A stretch of DNA of 64,000 nt, taken from contig CANRHD010000001.1 in the NCBI GenBank assembly GCA_947630285.1, forward strand, positions 124,001 to 188,000, given 5' to 3'. The notes under the pieces are model-generated. The model was given only the letters and a program-made list of their open reading frames with translations, searched no databases and was not told where the DNA came from. Origin of the DNA: an uncultured Clostridia bacterium. Its GTDB lineage: Bacteria > Bacillota > Clostridia > Oscillospirales > Acutalibacteraceae. The position numbers were made by a program, and so were the translations under genes. Positions 52,168 to 60,866 of this stretch are shown in pieces (within the stretch, counting starts at the first letter, position 1; the number at the start of each line of letters is the position of its first letter).

Positions 52168-53679
52168 ATGAGTCCCGTAATTACCGCTTCGTTGACAGCC
52201 GTTATCGTATATTCGGCTTTAAATTTAAAATTCAAGCTCTATAACAAGCTCTATGACAGCCGCAACAGGCTTCACAGGCTGTGCCTTTTTATGACGCTTA
52301 TTATCTGCCTGTCCGCCTGTGTTGCGGTTTTTTACCGTCTTTTTGAGGGAAACCTGAAATATCCTTATGAAATTCCGCTGTTTTACACAAATGCGCACGA
52401 GCAGATGTTCGACGCATTGCTGAAGCATCAGCTTAACATTGATATTGTCCCGAACAGTATGCTTTCAAGGCTTGACAACGCCTATGACTGGAACGAAAGG
52501 CTTATGTATTCGTTTGACTACCTTTGGGACAGGGTATATTTTGACGGCAAATATTTTTCCTACTTCGGTTTGGCGCCCGTTTTGCTTGTTTACTTCCCCT
52601 TTTATTTCATTACGGGCAAGGTCCCGGCAGCACAAACGGTATGCTTTATATTTTCCGCCGTTGCGGTAACCGCAATATTTTTCCTTGTGATTAAGCTGTG
52701 CAAAATTTTCGTAAAAAAAGTTAATCTGTCCCTGCTTATACTCTCGATTTTTGCGGCGCAGGCAGGAAGTCTTATACTTATGTCGCAGTCAAGCGCAGAC
52801 CAGTACTATATATCGGTTTCAAGCGCAATAGCTTTTCTTGCGCTGTTTTTGCTGTTCACCTTTTGCGCCTATGAGTCAAAGTCCGTCGTAAAAAAATGCC
52901 TGTTCTTTGCGCTTTCGGGAATTTCGCTTGTGTTTATAGTTTTGTCAAGACCGAACATAGCGCTGTACTTTTTGCTTGCCGTTCCCGTCTATTTATCGGC
53001 GCTGTTTTCAAAGGAATATACCGTTTCAGAAAAGCTAAAGCAGGTGTTCTCCTTTGCAGTTCCCGTGGCAATCGGCGCAGCGTTCGTAATGTGGTATAAT
53101 TACGCCAGGTTCGGCTCTGTATTTGAATTCGGGGCAAAATATCAGCTGACCGTTTACGATGTTTCAAAATACAGCTTTAATCTGTCGCTTGTCTTACCGG
53201 CGTTTTATTATTACTTTTTCCAGTTCCCCGAATTTTTAAATTCGCCGCCGTATTTTAATGTGCCGTTCAAGGTTCTGCCGTCAATCAAAACCTATGTGTA
53301 TCTGACCTCGACCATAGGCATATTTTCCATGCCGAGCGTTTGGGGCTTCGCCTGCCTGCCTGTTCCGCTCAGCGAAAAAAGCACGGACAAATACAAAAAA
53401 TCCGTGCTTGCGCTTTCCTTAATCTGTATAATTATAATGGCCGTTTTCGATATGTGCTTTGCAGGGGTAAATATCAGGTATCTTTCGGACATAGCCTTGG
53501 TTGCGGTGCTGTTTACCTCGGTAATGCTTCTTATGTTCTGCGCCTCGTTCGACGAAAGCTCAAACAAAATCAAATTTGCGGTTCACAATCTTGTGAGCAT
53601 ACTGCTGTTTTTGACCTTTGTAACGGGCTGTTGTCTTATAGTGGTAAACGAGCGCAATAATTTAATTAATTTAAAATAA
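52168..53679 (+). CDS. Polytopic membrane protein of unknown function (GT-C-like layout)
   Basis: 503 residues with about 11-12 membrane helices. A large extracytoplasmic loop (about 65-130) contains NAHEQMFDALLKHQLNIDI and DNAYDWNERLMYSFDYLWDRVYFDGKYFSYFG. That loop after the first helices, rich in Asp and aromatic residues, is like lipid-sugar-dependent GT-C transferases, but no clear family signature is recognised. No good ribosome-binding site is visible just before the ATG. Monocistronic, followed by tRNA-Gln. Confidence 0.6.
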   Translation: MSPVITASLTAVIVYSALNLKFKLYNKLYDSRNRLHRLCLFMTLIICLSACVAVFYRLFEGNLKYPYEIPLFYTNAHEQMFDALLKHQLNIDIVPNSMLSRLDNAYDWNERLMYSFDYLWDRVYFDGKYFSYFGLAPVLLVYFPFYFITGKVPAAQTVCFIFSAVAVTAIFFLVIKLCKIFVKKVNLSLLILSIFAAQAGSLILMSQSSADQYYISVSSAIAFLALFLLFTFCAYESKSVVKKCLFFALSGISLVFIVLSRPNIALYFLLAVPVYLSALFSKEYTVSEKLKQVFSFAVPVAIGAAFVMWYNYARFGSVFEFGAKYQLTVYDVSKYSFNLSLVLPAFYYYFFQFPEFLNSPPYFNVPFKVLPSIKTYVYLTSTIGIFSMPSVWGFACLPVPLSEKSTDKYKKSVLALSLICIIIMAVFDMCFAGVNIRYLSDIALVAVLFTSVMLLMFCASFDESSNKIKFAVHNLVSILLFLTFVTGCCLIVVNERNNLINLK

Positions 53680-53684
53680 AATTA

Positions 53685-53713
53685 TTGACATTTGAGCTTT
53701 CTCATTGTATAAT
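53685..53713 (+). promoter_or_regulatory. Exact-consensus promoter of tRNA-Gln
   Basis: TTGACA, 17 nt, TATAAT; starts 6 bp after the upstream stop codon. Confidence 0.85.
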
Positions 53714-53745
53714 ATCTCTCGCAGTTGAGAAAAATTTAAACACAC

Positions 53746-53819
53746 AGCGGTATTGTGTAACGGTAGCACAGCGGACTCTGACTCCGTATGTTGAGGTTCG
53801 AATCCTTATACCGCTGCCA
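53746..53819 (+). tRNA. tRNA-Gln (anticodon CUG)
   Basis: A full cloverleaf can be drawn. The acceptor stem is AGCGGTA/TACCGCT with discriminator G and encoded CCA (53817-53819). The anticodon stem GCGGA/TCCGT closes the loop CTCTGAC. The T-arm is TGAGG-TTCGAAT-CCTTA with G-U and A-U pairs. The CUG anticodon reads CAG codons. Confidence 0.93.
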
Positions 53820-53852
53820 AAAATCGGCAGAGCGTCAGCTTTGCCGATTTTT
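53819..53852 (+). terminator. Terminator of tRNA-Gln
   Basis: AAAATCGGCA(G) pairs with (T)TGCCGATTTTT across a 10-nt loop. Confidence 0.8.
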
Positions 53853-53967
53853 ACTTGTTTGCTATTCACTTTTTTCTATTCACAAATTTTAATATGCCGA
53901 TTTTCGGGAAGTAACAGCTAAGAGTGGGAATTGAAAGTTTAAGTTTAATTTTGGAGGAGGAGAAATC

Positions 53968-54402
53968 ATGGTAATCAAACGGGCCGAAAGCTCAGAGGCG
54001 GCAGATTTGGCGAAGCTGGCCGTTAAAATGTGGGACAGTACTGTTTCGGAATTGACAGCTTCATTCGCAGATTCGGTGAACAGTGAAAATACCGTCTGCT
54101 TTATCGCATATCAGGATAATTTGACCGTTGGATTTGCACAATGTCAGCTTCGGCACGACTATGTAGAGGGTACCGAAACAAGTCCTGTGGGGTATTTGGA
54201 AGGCATATTTGTTCGGGAGGAATTTCGTTGTTTGGGAATTGCGTCCCGGCTTTTAAACGAATGTCAGAATTGGGCAAAAGCCAAAGGCTGTACGGAATTT
54301 GCAAGCGATTGTGAAATAAATAATGACGACAGCCTGAAATTCCATTTGAAAACGGGTTTTGCGGAAGCTAACCGTATTATCTGTTTCAGCAAAAAGCTGT
54401 GA
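53968..54402 (+). CDS. GNAT acetyltransferase similar to aminoglycoside 6'-N-acetyltransferase AAC(6')-I
   Basis: 144-residue GNAT enzyme. The central FAQCQLRHDYVEGTETSP and VGYLEGIFVREEFRCLGIASRLL stretches (about residues 56-95) and the later CTEFASDCEINNDDSLKFHLKTGFAEANR closely follow the pattern of AAC(6')-Iaa/Iy enzymes (RHDYV-G---SPV--LEGIFV, then GC-E-ASD). Known members acetylate the 6'-amine of kanamycin, tobramycin and amikacin; activity here is inference. GGAGGAGG precedes the ATG. Single gene, 150 bp after tRNA-Gln, with no integrase or resistance cassette around it, so it may be an intrinsic chromosomal copy. Confidence 0.8.
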   Translation: MVIKRAESSEAADLAKLAVKMWDSTVSELTASFADSVNSENTVCFIAYQDNLTVGFAQCQLRHDYVEGTETSPVGYLEGIFVREEFRCLGIASRLLNECQNWAKAKGCTEFASDCEINNDDSLKFHLKTGFAEANRIICFSKKL

Positions 54403-54422
54403 GATAAAGCTTTTCGCATTTA

Positions 54423-54495
54423 TAAAAGAAAACGGTGAGATATGCTCTTTTACCGTATTAAAAACTCAAAAGCATAAAGCCCGTTTTCTCTTTTA
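54423..54495. repeat. Long imperfect palindrome after the acetyltransferase gene
   Basis: TAAAAGAAAACGG (54423-54435) pairs with CCGTTTTCTCTTTTA (54481-54495; two-base bulge). Inside it, TATGCTCTTTT pairs with AAAAGCATA. The whole can fold into a 73-nt hairpin. It could be a terminator of unusual size or a small palindromic insertion; it is unrelated in sequence to the four-copy element. Confidence 0.6.
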
Positions 54496-54553
54496 GGTAA
54501 TTTTATGAATAACGATATAAAATAATTTTGCAGCGGTTATGGGGTAATATGAA

Positions 54554-54583
54554 TTGACAGCCTTTTCATATAAAGGTTATAAT
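54554..54583 (+). promoter_or_regulatory. Predicted promoter of the DUF4091 glycosidase gene
   Basis: TTGACA (54554-54559), 18 nt, TATAAT (54578-54583). Confidence 0.65.
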
Positions 54584-54623
54584 GTAAGCATAATTTTGCT
54601 TTATTAATCTGCGGAGGAGTTTT

Positions 54624-56486
54624 ATGGAGTCGAGGCAATCGGGCAATGCCGTAAGCAAGCTTACTCTTACTTGCGAAAAGGATTATGATTTTGAATACTT
54701 TGACGCAGTATTTGTTGACAGCGGCGACAGATACCTTGAAAGCGATTATAACAGAATACTTAAAGGCGAAAAGAAAAAGTGCGCTGATTTATACTCCTGG
54801 AAAAACGACAGAGCGACGGCGGAATTTGCCGTGCTTTGCAAAGACCGTGATATGGGTTTAATTTCGCTCAACGCCTCGGAGCTTAAAAGCGAAAACGGCG
54901 TACTCCCCTCCTGCTCGGTCAAGCTCTCTTTTATTGAGAGCGTAAAGGCGTATGCGGGCCACGCAGGCTGGTACGCCAATAATATTTTTAATAAAATGCC
55001 AAAGGGAAAAAGAGAATGTTTCCCGGAGGTTATTTATTCCGACGCACCCGTTAGGCTTTGCAAAAATTCCTTTAAATTGGTGTGGGCCGAAATATCCGTG
55101 CCGAAAGACGCCGCACCCGGAATTTACCGGGGAAGCATAACGGTTACTTCACAAAAGGCAGAAAAGCCCGTAGAATTAGAATACTCGCTGGAGGTGCTTG
55201 ACGCCGACCTGCCGGACGCCCGGGACTATTTGTTCGATACGGAGTACTGGAGCCACCCTTACAATACTGCGTATTACTACGGCGTTGAGCCTTTCTCGGA
55301 CGGGCATTTGGAAATACTTAAACAGCATATGTCTCTCTATAAAAGCCTCGGAGGCCATGCAGTTACCGCAAGCATAGTTGAGGAGGCATGGGGCGGTCAA
55401 ACCTACGGCTTCGGCAGAAAAATACACTATCCCTCGATGATAAAGTGGATAAAGACCGCCGACGGCGAATGGAAATTTGATTACACTCATTTTGACAAGT
55501 GGTTAACGCTTAATAAAAGCTTGGGAATTGCCGACAAAATTATCTGCTACAGTATGATACCGTGGAAAAGCGCCGTCAGATATTACGACGAAAAGAGCAA
55601 AAGGGAAAAGAAAATCTCGGTAAGCCCTGCCGACAAGGACGGCTACAGTAAAATCTGGTCGGCGTTTTTAAAGGATTTTGTAAACCACCTCGACCTGACG
55701 GGGTGCTTTGACAGCGTTTATATGGGTTTTGACGAGAGGCGCAATATGGAAACTGCGCTCAACCTGATTGCCCGTGTAAAAAACAGGGACGGAAAAACGC
55801 TTAAAATATCGGCGGCGTTCAATGATTTTAAACGGAACGAAGCTATTTTCAACAGGCTTGATTACGCCTCTGTCGGGCTTGATCAAATCAGGGAAAACTT
55901 AGATGACTTTAAAAAGCAGGTTGAAATAAGGCGCAGGGACAATAAGCAAACCACGCTTTATACCGCAACAGAGCATATTCCGAACAGCTTTACAAAATCT
56001 TTTCCCGTCGAAAGCTATTGGACAATTCTTTTTGCAGGCTCGTTAAACGCCACGGGCTTTTTGCGGTGGGCGTATGACGCATGGGTCGAAAACCCTTTGG
56101 AGGACTCCACGCACTGGTCGTTCCCTGCCGGAGACTGCTTTCTCGTTTATCCGTCAAAAAGAGATGAAGAAGTAAAAGAGAGCAGGCTCTCCCTGCGTTT
56201 GGCAAAGCTTGACGAGGGCGTAAGGGACATAAACAAGCTATATATTATGCGTGAAAGCTGTGCGGAAATTTTTGATATGACGGAAAAGCTGTTTTCGCAA
56301 ATCAAGGGGCAAAGCGAAAATGACTACGAATTTTACACGGTGAAAGGGTCAAGGCCCTGGGAACGCACGGCGAAATGGCTTACCGAAAACGGAAAAGACG
56401 AAATGCTTGAAGATATGAAAAAGGTTAAGAGAAAAATATACGAAATTTCAAAGCTCTACTGTGAAATAAAGGCAAAAAACAATTAG
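54624..56486 (+). CDS. DUF4091-domain protein, GH123-like glycoside hydrolase
   Basis: 620 residues without a signal peptide, so cytosolic. An N-terminal beta-sandwich (to about 190; ends WAEISVPKDAAPGIYRGSITVTS) is followed by a TIM-barrel region with WIKTADGEWKFDYTHFDKWL and VYMGFDERRNM (adjacent Asp-Glu near residue 370). The latter matches the DE pair of GH123-type enzymes that use the substrate's acetamido group. C-terminal DUF4091 segment holds GFLRWAYDAWVENPLEDSTHW and DCFLVYPS. GH123 members remove beta-GalNAc; specificity of this relative is unknown. GGAGG precedes the ATG. Confidence 0.82.
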   Translation: MESRQSGNAVSKLTLTCEKDYDFEYFDAVFVDSGDRYLESDYNRILKGEKKKCADLYSWKNDRATAEFAVLCKDRDMGLISLNASELKSENGVLPSCSVKLSFIESVKAYAGHAGWYANNIFNKMPKGKRECFPEVIYSDAPVRLCKNSFKLVWAEISVPKDAAPGIYRGSITVTSQKAEKPVELEYSLEVLDADLPDARDYLFDTEYWSHPYNTAYYYGVEPFSDGHLEILKQHMSLYKSLGGHAVTASIVEEAWGGQTYGFGRKIHYPSMIKWIKTADGEWKFDYTHFDKWLTLNKSLGIADKIICYSMIPWKSAVRYYDEKSKREKKISVSPADKDGYSKIWSAFLKDFVNHLDLTGCFDSVYMGFDERRNMETALNLIARVKNRDGKTLKISAAFNDFKRNEAIFNRLDYASVGLDQIRENLDDFKKQVEIRRRDNKQTTLYTATEHIPNSFTKSFPVESYWTILFAGSLNATGFLRWAYDAWVENPLEDSTHWSFPAGDCFLVYPSKRDEEVKESRLSLRLAKLDEGVRDINKLYIMRESCAEIFDMTEKLFSQIKGQSENDYEFYTVKGSRPWERTAKWLTENGKDEMLEDMKKVKRKIYEISKLYCEIKAKNN

Positions 56487-56505
56487 AATTTACGGTAATT
56501 AAAAG

Positions 56506-56550
56506 CCGCATACCCGATTAAACGAAGGTATGCGGTAAATTTTATTTTTT
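56506..56550. terminator. Bidirectional terminator between DUF4091 and TSUP genes
   Basis: CCGCATACC (56506-56514) pairs with GGTATGCGG (56527-56535), followed by a T-rich tail on the + side and AAAA/TTTT on the other. Confidence 0.88.
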
Positions 56551-56558
56551 ATTTGTTT

Positions 56559-57329
56559 TTAAGCGAAAAACCTTACCGAAAGTATTACTGCGCCCAAAAC
56601 GGTAAGCACAACGCCCACCGCTCTGTTGAGCGTTTTTGCGCTCGCCTTATTTGCAAGGTAAGCGGCAATTCTCGCCCAAAGCAAGGTAAATACAATGCAA
56701 AATACAAGGCAGGCAATATCGGGCGCACCGCCTATGGCAAAGTGGCTTACCGAGCCCGTCAGCGCAGTAAACGCCATTATAAACACGCTTGTACCCACCG
56801 CCGTTTTAAGTTCGTATCCCAAAACGCTTGTTAAAATCAGGAGCATCATCATTCCGCCGCCTGCGCCCACAAAGCCGCATATAAAGCCTACTGCGGCGCC
56901 GCATAAGACGGACTGTATTATACGCTTTTTTGCGCTGACCTGCGCCATGGCTTCCTTTGTTGCCATAACAGGCTTAACGATAAATTTAATGCCGAGCAAC
57001 ATAGTCATAAATACGGAAAAACTGCCCATTGTATTGTTCGGCACATGGCTTGCCGCCCAGCTTCCGACAAGGGTAAAGGCAAGGACGCTGAACATCATAA
57101 CAAGCCCGTTTCGTATATCCAGATTTTTATTTTTACCGTAGGTGTATGCGCTGACTGCGCTCGCCAAAACATCGCTTGCAAGGGCTATGCCCACCGCTTC
57201 GTAGGCAGGCATATTTAAAAAGGTTATAAGTATAGGGCTTATAACTGCGGCGGCGCTCATTCCGGCAAAGCCTGTTCCCACGCCTGCGCCCAGACCTGCG
57301 GCAAAGCAAACAAGCAGTTTAAAAAGCAT
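56559..57329 (-). CDS. TSUP (TauE/SafE) family anion exporter
   Basis: 256-residue membrane protein with about eight helices. Two homologous halves are marked GAGVGTGFAGMSAAAVISPILI near the N-terminus and GFICGFVGAGGGMMMLLILTSVLGYELKTAVGTSVFIM in the middle, the family repeats. TSUP proteins export sulfite, sulfoacetate or related organic anions. It follows the fucosidase gene by 36 bp on the same strand, so the two are probably co-transcribed. GGAGG precedes the ATG. Confidence 0.88.
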   Translation of the reverse strand: MLFKLLVCFAAGLGAGVGTGFAGMSAAAVISPILITFLNMPAYEAVGIALASDVLASAVSAYTYGKNKNLDIRNGLVMMFSVLAFTLVGSWAASHVPNNTMGSFSVFMTMLLGIKFIVKPVMATKEAMAQVSAKKRIIQSVLCGAAVGFICGFVGAGGGMMMLLILTSVLGYELKTAVGTSVFIMAFTALTGSVSHFAIGGAPDIACLVFCIVFTLLWARIAAYLANKASAKTLNRAVGVVLTVLGAVILSVRFFA

Positions 57330-57365
57330 ATTTTTCCCCTCCGATTTCCGTTAAAAGCCCCCTGT

Positions 57366-58844
57366 TTACTCTATTTCGATTTTAAAGCAAAGCGGTAAAT
57401 CCGTTTCGGGTTCCTTAGAAAGGGTTATGAGCATTTCGTTTTCATTCCTCACGGCGCTTTCGATTTTACTGCCGTCCAAGGCGGTAACGCTTCCCGTTAA
57501 AAAATCGTGACAACCCGTTTTAGCAAGGGATTTAATGCGGATTTTTCTGCCCCCGGGACGCATCTGGAACGCATAAAGGAAGCCGTTTTTGTATGTAAAC
57601 CTGAAATCTTTTTCGGTGTACGCCTTTTCCTCGCCGTCCTTAAAGAAGCCGTCCTCGGCGTTTACCTCCCCCTCGCCGAATTTGCGCCACGGGACGCTTG
57701 AATAAATGCCCTCGCCGTTAATTTTAAGCCATTTTCCTATATCGAGCAAAACCTGAGTTTCCTCATCGGTAACGGTTCCGTCCGGCTTAGGGCCTATGTT
57801 TAGCAAAAGCATGCCGTTTTTGCTGACTATATCCGTTAAATCGCAAATTATTTGCCTTGCGGATTTGTACTCGTTATCCTTTCTGTATCCCCAGGACTTT
57901 TTGCCTATTGCGGTATCTGTCTGCCACGGCACGGGAGATATGCCCGTAAGCGCTCCCCTTTCGACATCAAAGGTCGCAACGCCCGGAGGGAAAGCCTCGT
58001 GCTTGTAATTTACGGTTACCTCACAGTTCCACTCCAGCGCCCTGTTGTAATAATAGGCGCACAGCTTTTTGAGATAGGGCTTAAAGCCGTGATTATGTAT
58101 CCACCAGTCAAAATAGAGGATTTTAGGCCGGTATTTGTCAATAAGCTCACAGGTGCGCACAAGCCAATCCTCAAGCCATGCCTTATCGGGAGCTATTGAA
58201 AAGGCGTCCGCAGTTGTTGCGTGAACCGTACCCGAATCAAGCTCCGGGCAGTAATACGCAGGACCGTAAAAATCCCTGAACCGCTCGTCGTTTACATCGC
58301 TGTCAAAGGTTCTGCCCATGTTCATAAAAAAATAATGCTCCGCCCTGTGCGTGGAGGCGCAGAAGGTTAAGCCGTTTTTTTCGCAGGAGGCCTTGATTTC
58401 CGATATGACATCTCTTAACGGACCCATTTGCTTTGCGTTCCAGCGGTTAAATTCGGTCTCGTACATGGCAAAGCCGTCGTGATGCTCGCACACGGGCATA
58501 ACAAATTTTGCGCCGGATTTTTTGAAAAGCTCCGTCCACCTGTCGGCGTCAAATTTTTCCGCCTTAAACATAGGTATAAAATCCTTGTAGCCGAAGCTCT
58601 TTTGGTCGCCGTAGGTCTTTCTGTGATAGTAAAATTCGCCGCACGACCTATCATACATGGCCCTCGAATACCATTCGCTTCCGAAAGCCGGCACGCTGTA
58701 AACGCCCCAATGAATAAAAATGCCGAATTTGTCCCTGTAATACCATTCGGGAGTTTTATGGTTTGCAAGCGACTGCCAGGTGTCCTTGTACTTTCCGTTT
58801 GCAATGCAGTCGTCAATTTTCGCAAGATATTCTCGATGAGTCAT
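57366..58844 (-). CDS. GH29 alpha-L-fucosidase
   Basis: 492 residues, no signal peptide, so probably cytosolic. KFGIFIHWGVYSVPAFGSEWYSRAMY (about 39-64) is the N-terminal GH29 hallmark. VCEHHDGFAMYETEFNRWNA (about 120) is the substrate-site stretch, ILYFDWWIHNHG (nucleophile Asp near residue 240) follows, and KNGMLLLNIGPKPDGTV ends the barrel. A C-terminal beta-sandwich completes it. It releases fucose from host or plant glycans. GAGGT precedes the ATG. The promoter at 58872-58901 lies inside the decayed distal end of the CRISPR array. Confidence 0.92.
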   Translation of the reverse strand: MTHREYLAKIDDCIANGKYKDTWQSLANHKTPEWYYRDKFGIFIHWGVYSVPAFGSEWYSRAMYDRSCGEFYYHRKTYGDQKSFGYKDFIPMFKAEKFDADRWTELFKKSGAKFVMPVCEHHDGFAMYETEFNRWNAKQMGPLRDVISEIKASCEKNGLTFCASTHRAEHYFFMNMGRTFDSDVNDERFRDFYGPAYYCPELDSGTVHATTADAFSIAPDKAWLEDWLVRTCELIDKYRPKILYFDWWIHNHGFKPYLKKLCAYYYNRALEWNCEVTVNYKHEAFPPGVATFDVERGALTGISPVPWQTDTAIGKKSWGYRKDNEYKSARQIICDLTDIVSKNGMLLLNIGPKPDGTVTDEETQVLLDIGKWLKINGEGIYSSVPWRKFGEGEVNAEDGFFKDGEEKAYTEKDFRFTYKNGFLYAFQMRPGGRKIRIKSLAKTGCHDFLTGSVTALDGSKIESAVRNENEMLITLSKEPETDLPLCFKIEIE

Positions 58845-58853
58845 AATTTCACC

Positions 58854-58889
58854 TCTGTGCGGATATGATTGATTATATTGCTCTCAAGC
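58854..58889 (-). repeat. Decayed distal CRISPR repeat
   Basis: The segment 58873-58889 (TTATATTGCTCTCAAGC) matches 13 of 17 bases of the corresponding repeat half, TTACACTACTCTCAAAC. It ends exactly 30 nt, the standard spacer length, before the last clear repeat. The other half of the unit no longer matches. Confidence 0.5.
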
Positions 58890-58901
58890 AAATTGTGCCA
58901 A
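58872..58901 (-). promoter_or_regulatory. Predicted promoter of the fucosidase gene
   Basis: Minus strand reads TTGGCA, 18 nt, TATAAT. It overlaps the decayed repeat and its spacer-like neighbour. Confidence 0.55.
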
Positions 58902-58919
58902 AAAGTAACAGCAATTCAG

Positions 58920-60866
58920 GCTTTAGTACCATTTGAATTTACACTACTCTCAAACGAAAAGAGGGCCACAGGCAAAGAAATTCTTGTTTTAGTACCATTT
59001 GAATTTACACTACTCTCAAACGCGTATGTGGATTATGATTATTTTAGAAAAGTTTTAGTACCATTTGAATTTACACTACTCTCAAACCACGAAGAAGCGG
59101 AAAACTTTGGCAAACAAGTTTTAGTACCATTTGAATTTACACTACTCTCAAACACTGTTGCCGTTACCACTGTTCCAGTCACCGTTTTAGTACCATTTGA
59201 ATTTACACTACTCTCAAACAACGGAACGGCGATACAATAAGTGCGGAAGTTTTAGTACCATTTGAATTTACACTACTCTCAAACTTTGAAATATATTGGC
59301 ACCCAAAGCAGTAGTTTTAGTACCATTTGAATTTACACTACTCTCAAACAATAACGGTCATAGTGTCGGCGTTTGAATTTGTTTTAGTACCATTTGAATT
59401 TACACTACTCTCAAACTACGAAGCACTTTTTTCTTTAGATGAAGCTGTTTTAGTACCATTTGAATTTACACTACTCTCAAACAATAAAAAGTTGTACCCA
59501 TTCTGTACCATAGTTTTAGTACCATTTGAATTTACACTACTCTCAAACAGAAAAGAAAGAGCCTGCGACAGTACAGTAGTTTTAGTACCATTTGAATTTA
59601 CACTACTCTCAAACGGTAGCCCTTGATTTTATGCGGATTGTCGGGTTTTAGTACCATTTGAATTTACACTACTCTCAAACAATACTGCTGTCGGAAACTG
59701 TTGTAATTTCGTTTTAGTACCATTTGAATTTACACTACTCTCAAACGCCATTTCTGCTTGTGTTAGAAAGTTTTTTGTTTTAGTACCATTTGAATTTACA
59801 CTACTCTCAAACAAATCGATTTCACGCACACGGGCAAGGGCTGTTTTAGTACCATTTGAATTTACACTACTCTCAAACAGGTCAAGCACTTCATGCCAGG
59901 TCAATTCTGTTTTAGTACCATTTGAATTTACACTACTCTCAAACAGCCGCTTCATTATATAGCTCGTTTGGCATGTTTTAGTACCATTTGAATTTACACT
60001 ACTCTCAAACTGAAAAGCTTTAATAGGTACAATGTTACCCGTTTTAGTACCATTTGAATTTACACTACTCTCAAACGCACGAATTACCGAATTAATCCCA
60101 CTTGTGTTTTAGTACCATTTGAATTTACACTACTCTCAAACTGAACGCTTTATTGTTACTGCCGACGGGTCGTTTTAGTACCATTTGAATTTACACTACT
60201 CTCAAACAAAGACTGGTTTCAAAGCAAGATAGACTTGGTTTTAGTACCATTTGAATTTACACTACTCTCAAACCTATCCATAAACTCAACAAGAGGGTTA
60301 CTGGTTTTAGTACCATTTGAATTTACACTACTCTCAAACTGCAAGGTAAAGGATATTGTCGGCATTGCTGTTTTAGTACCATTTGAATTTACACTACTCT
60401 CAAACAAGTTGCGGTTTGAAAACATTAATAATAAAGTTTTAGTACCATTTGAATTTACACTACTCTCAAACAAAGACGAAGCAAGGGAGCTTTTAGGCTA
60501 TGTTTTAGTACCATTTGAATTTACACTACTCTCAAACTAACATAACGGTTTTATATCCGGTGTGATGGTTTTAGTACCATTTGAATTTACACTACTCTCA
60601 AACTATCTACTTTAAATAACTTTATAAAATTTGTTTTAGTACCATTTGAATTTACACTACTCTCAAACGATACCTGTCAAAGAGCAGACATATGTCGGGT
60701 TTTAGTACCATTTGAATTTACACTACTCTCAAACGTAAAAACAACAGGAACGGCAGTTATAGCGGTTTTAGTACCATTTGAATTTACACTACTCTCAAAC
60801 AGCGCAGGATTGTTTGAATAAAAAATAACTGTTTTAGTACCATTTGAATTTACACTACTCTCAAAC
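58920..60866 (-). CRISPR. Type II-A CRISPR array, 30 repeats and 29 spacers
   Basis: 36-bp repeats at a 66-bp period. Read on the minus strand they begin GTTTGAGAGTAGTG and end GGTACTAAAAC, the usual form of type II-A crRNA repeats. All appear identical except the most distal (58920-58955), which has one T-to-C change at its outer end. Spacers are 30 nt, apart from four of 29 nt (starting 59220, 59285, 60077, 60604) and one of 31 nt (59350). No two spacers look alike. The leader-proximal repeat is 60831-60866. The degenerate far end, the leader motif and the cas operon direction all agree on minus-strand transcription. Confidence 0.98.

Noticed and set aside
53746..54402. Integrated mobile element at tRNA-Gln carrying the acetyltransferase gene
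   Set aside because: No integrase, no repeat of the tRNA 3' end and no other cargo are visible.
58860..58919. Possible tracrRNA beside the distal array end
   Set aside because: The match to the repeat is only 17 nt in the same sense as a decayed repeat at exact spacer distance, and no hairpins with a T-run follow.
58920..60866. Reading the array on the + strand because repeats start GTTTTAG there
   Set aside because: The ATTTGAG leader motif, the direction of the cas genes and the decayed repeat at the 58.9-kb end all support the minus strand.
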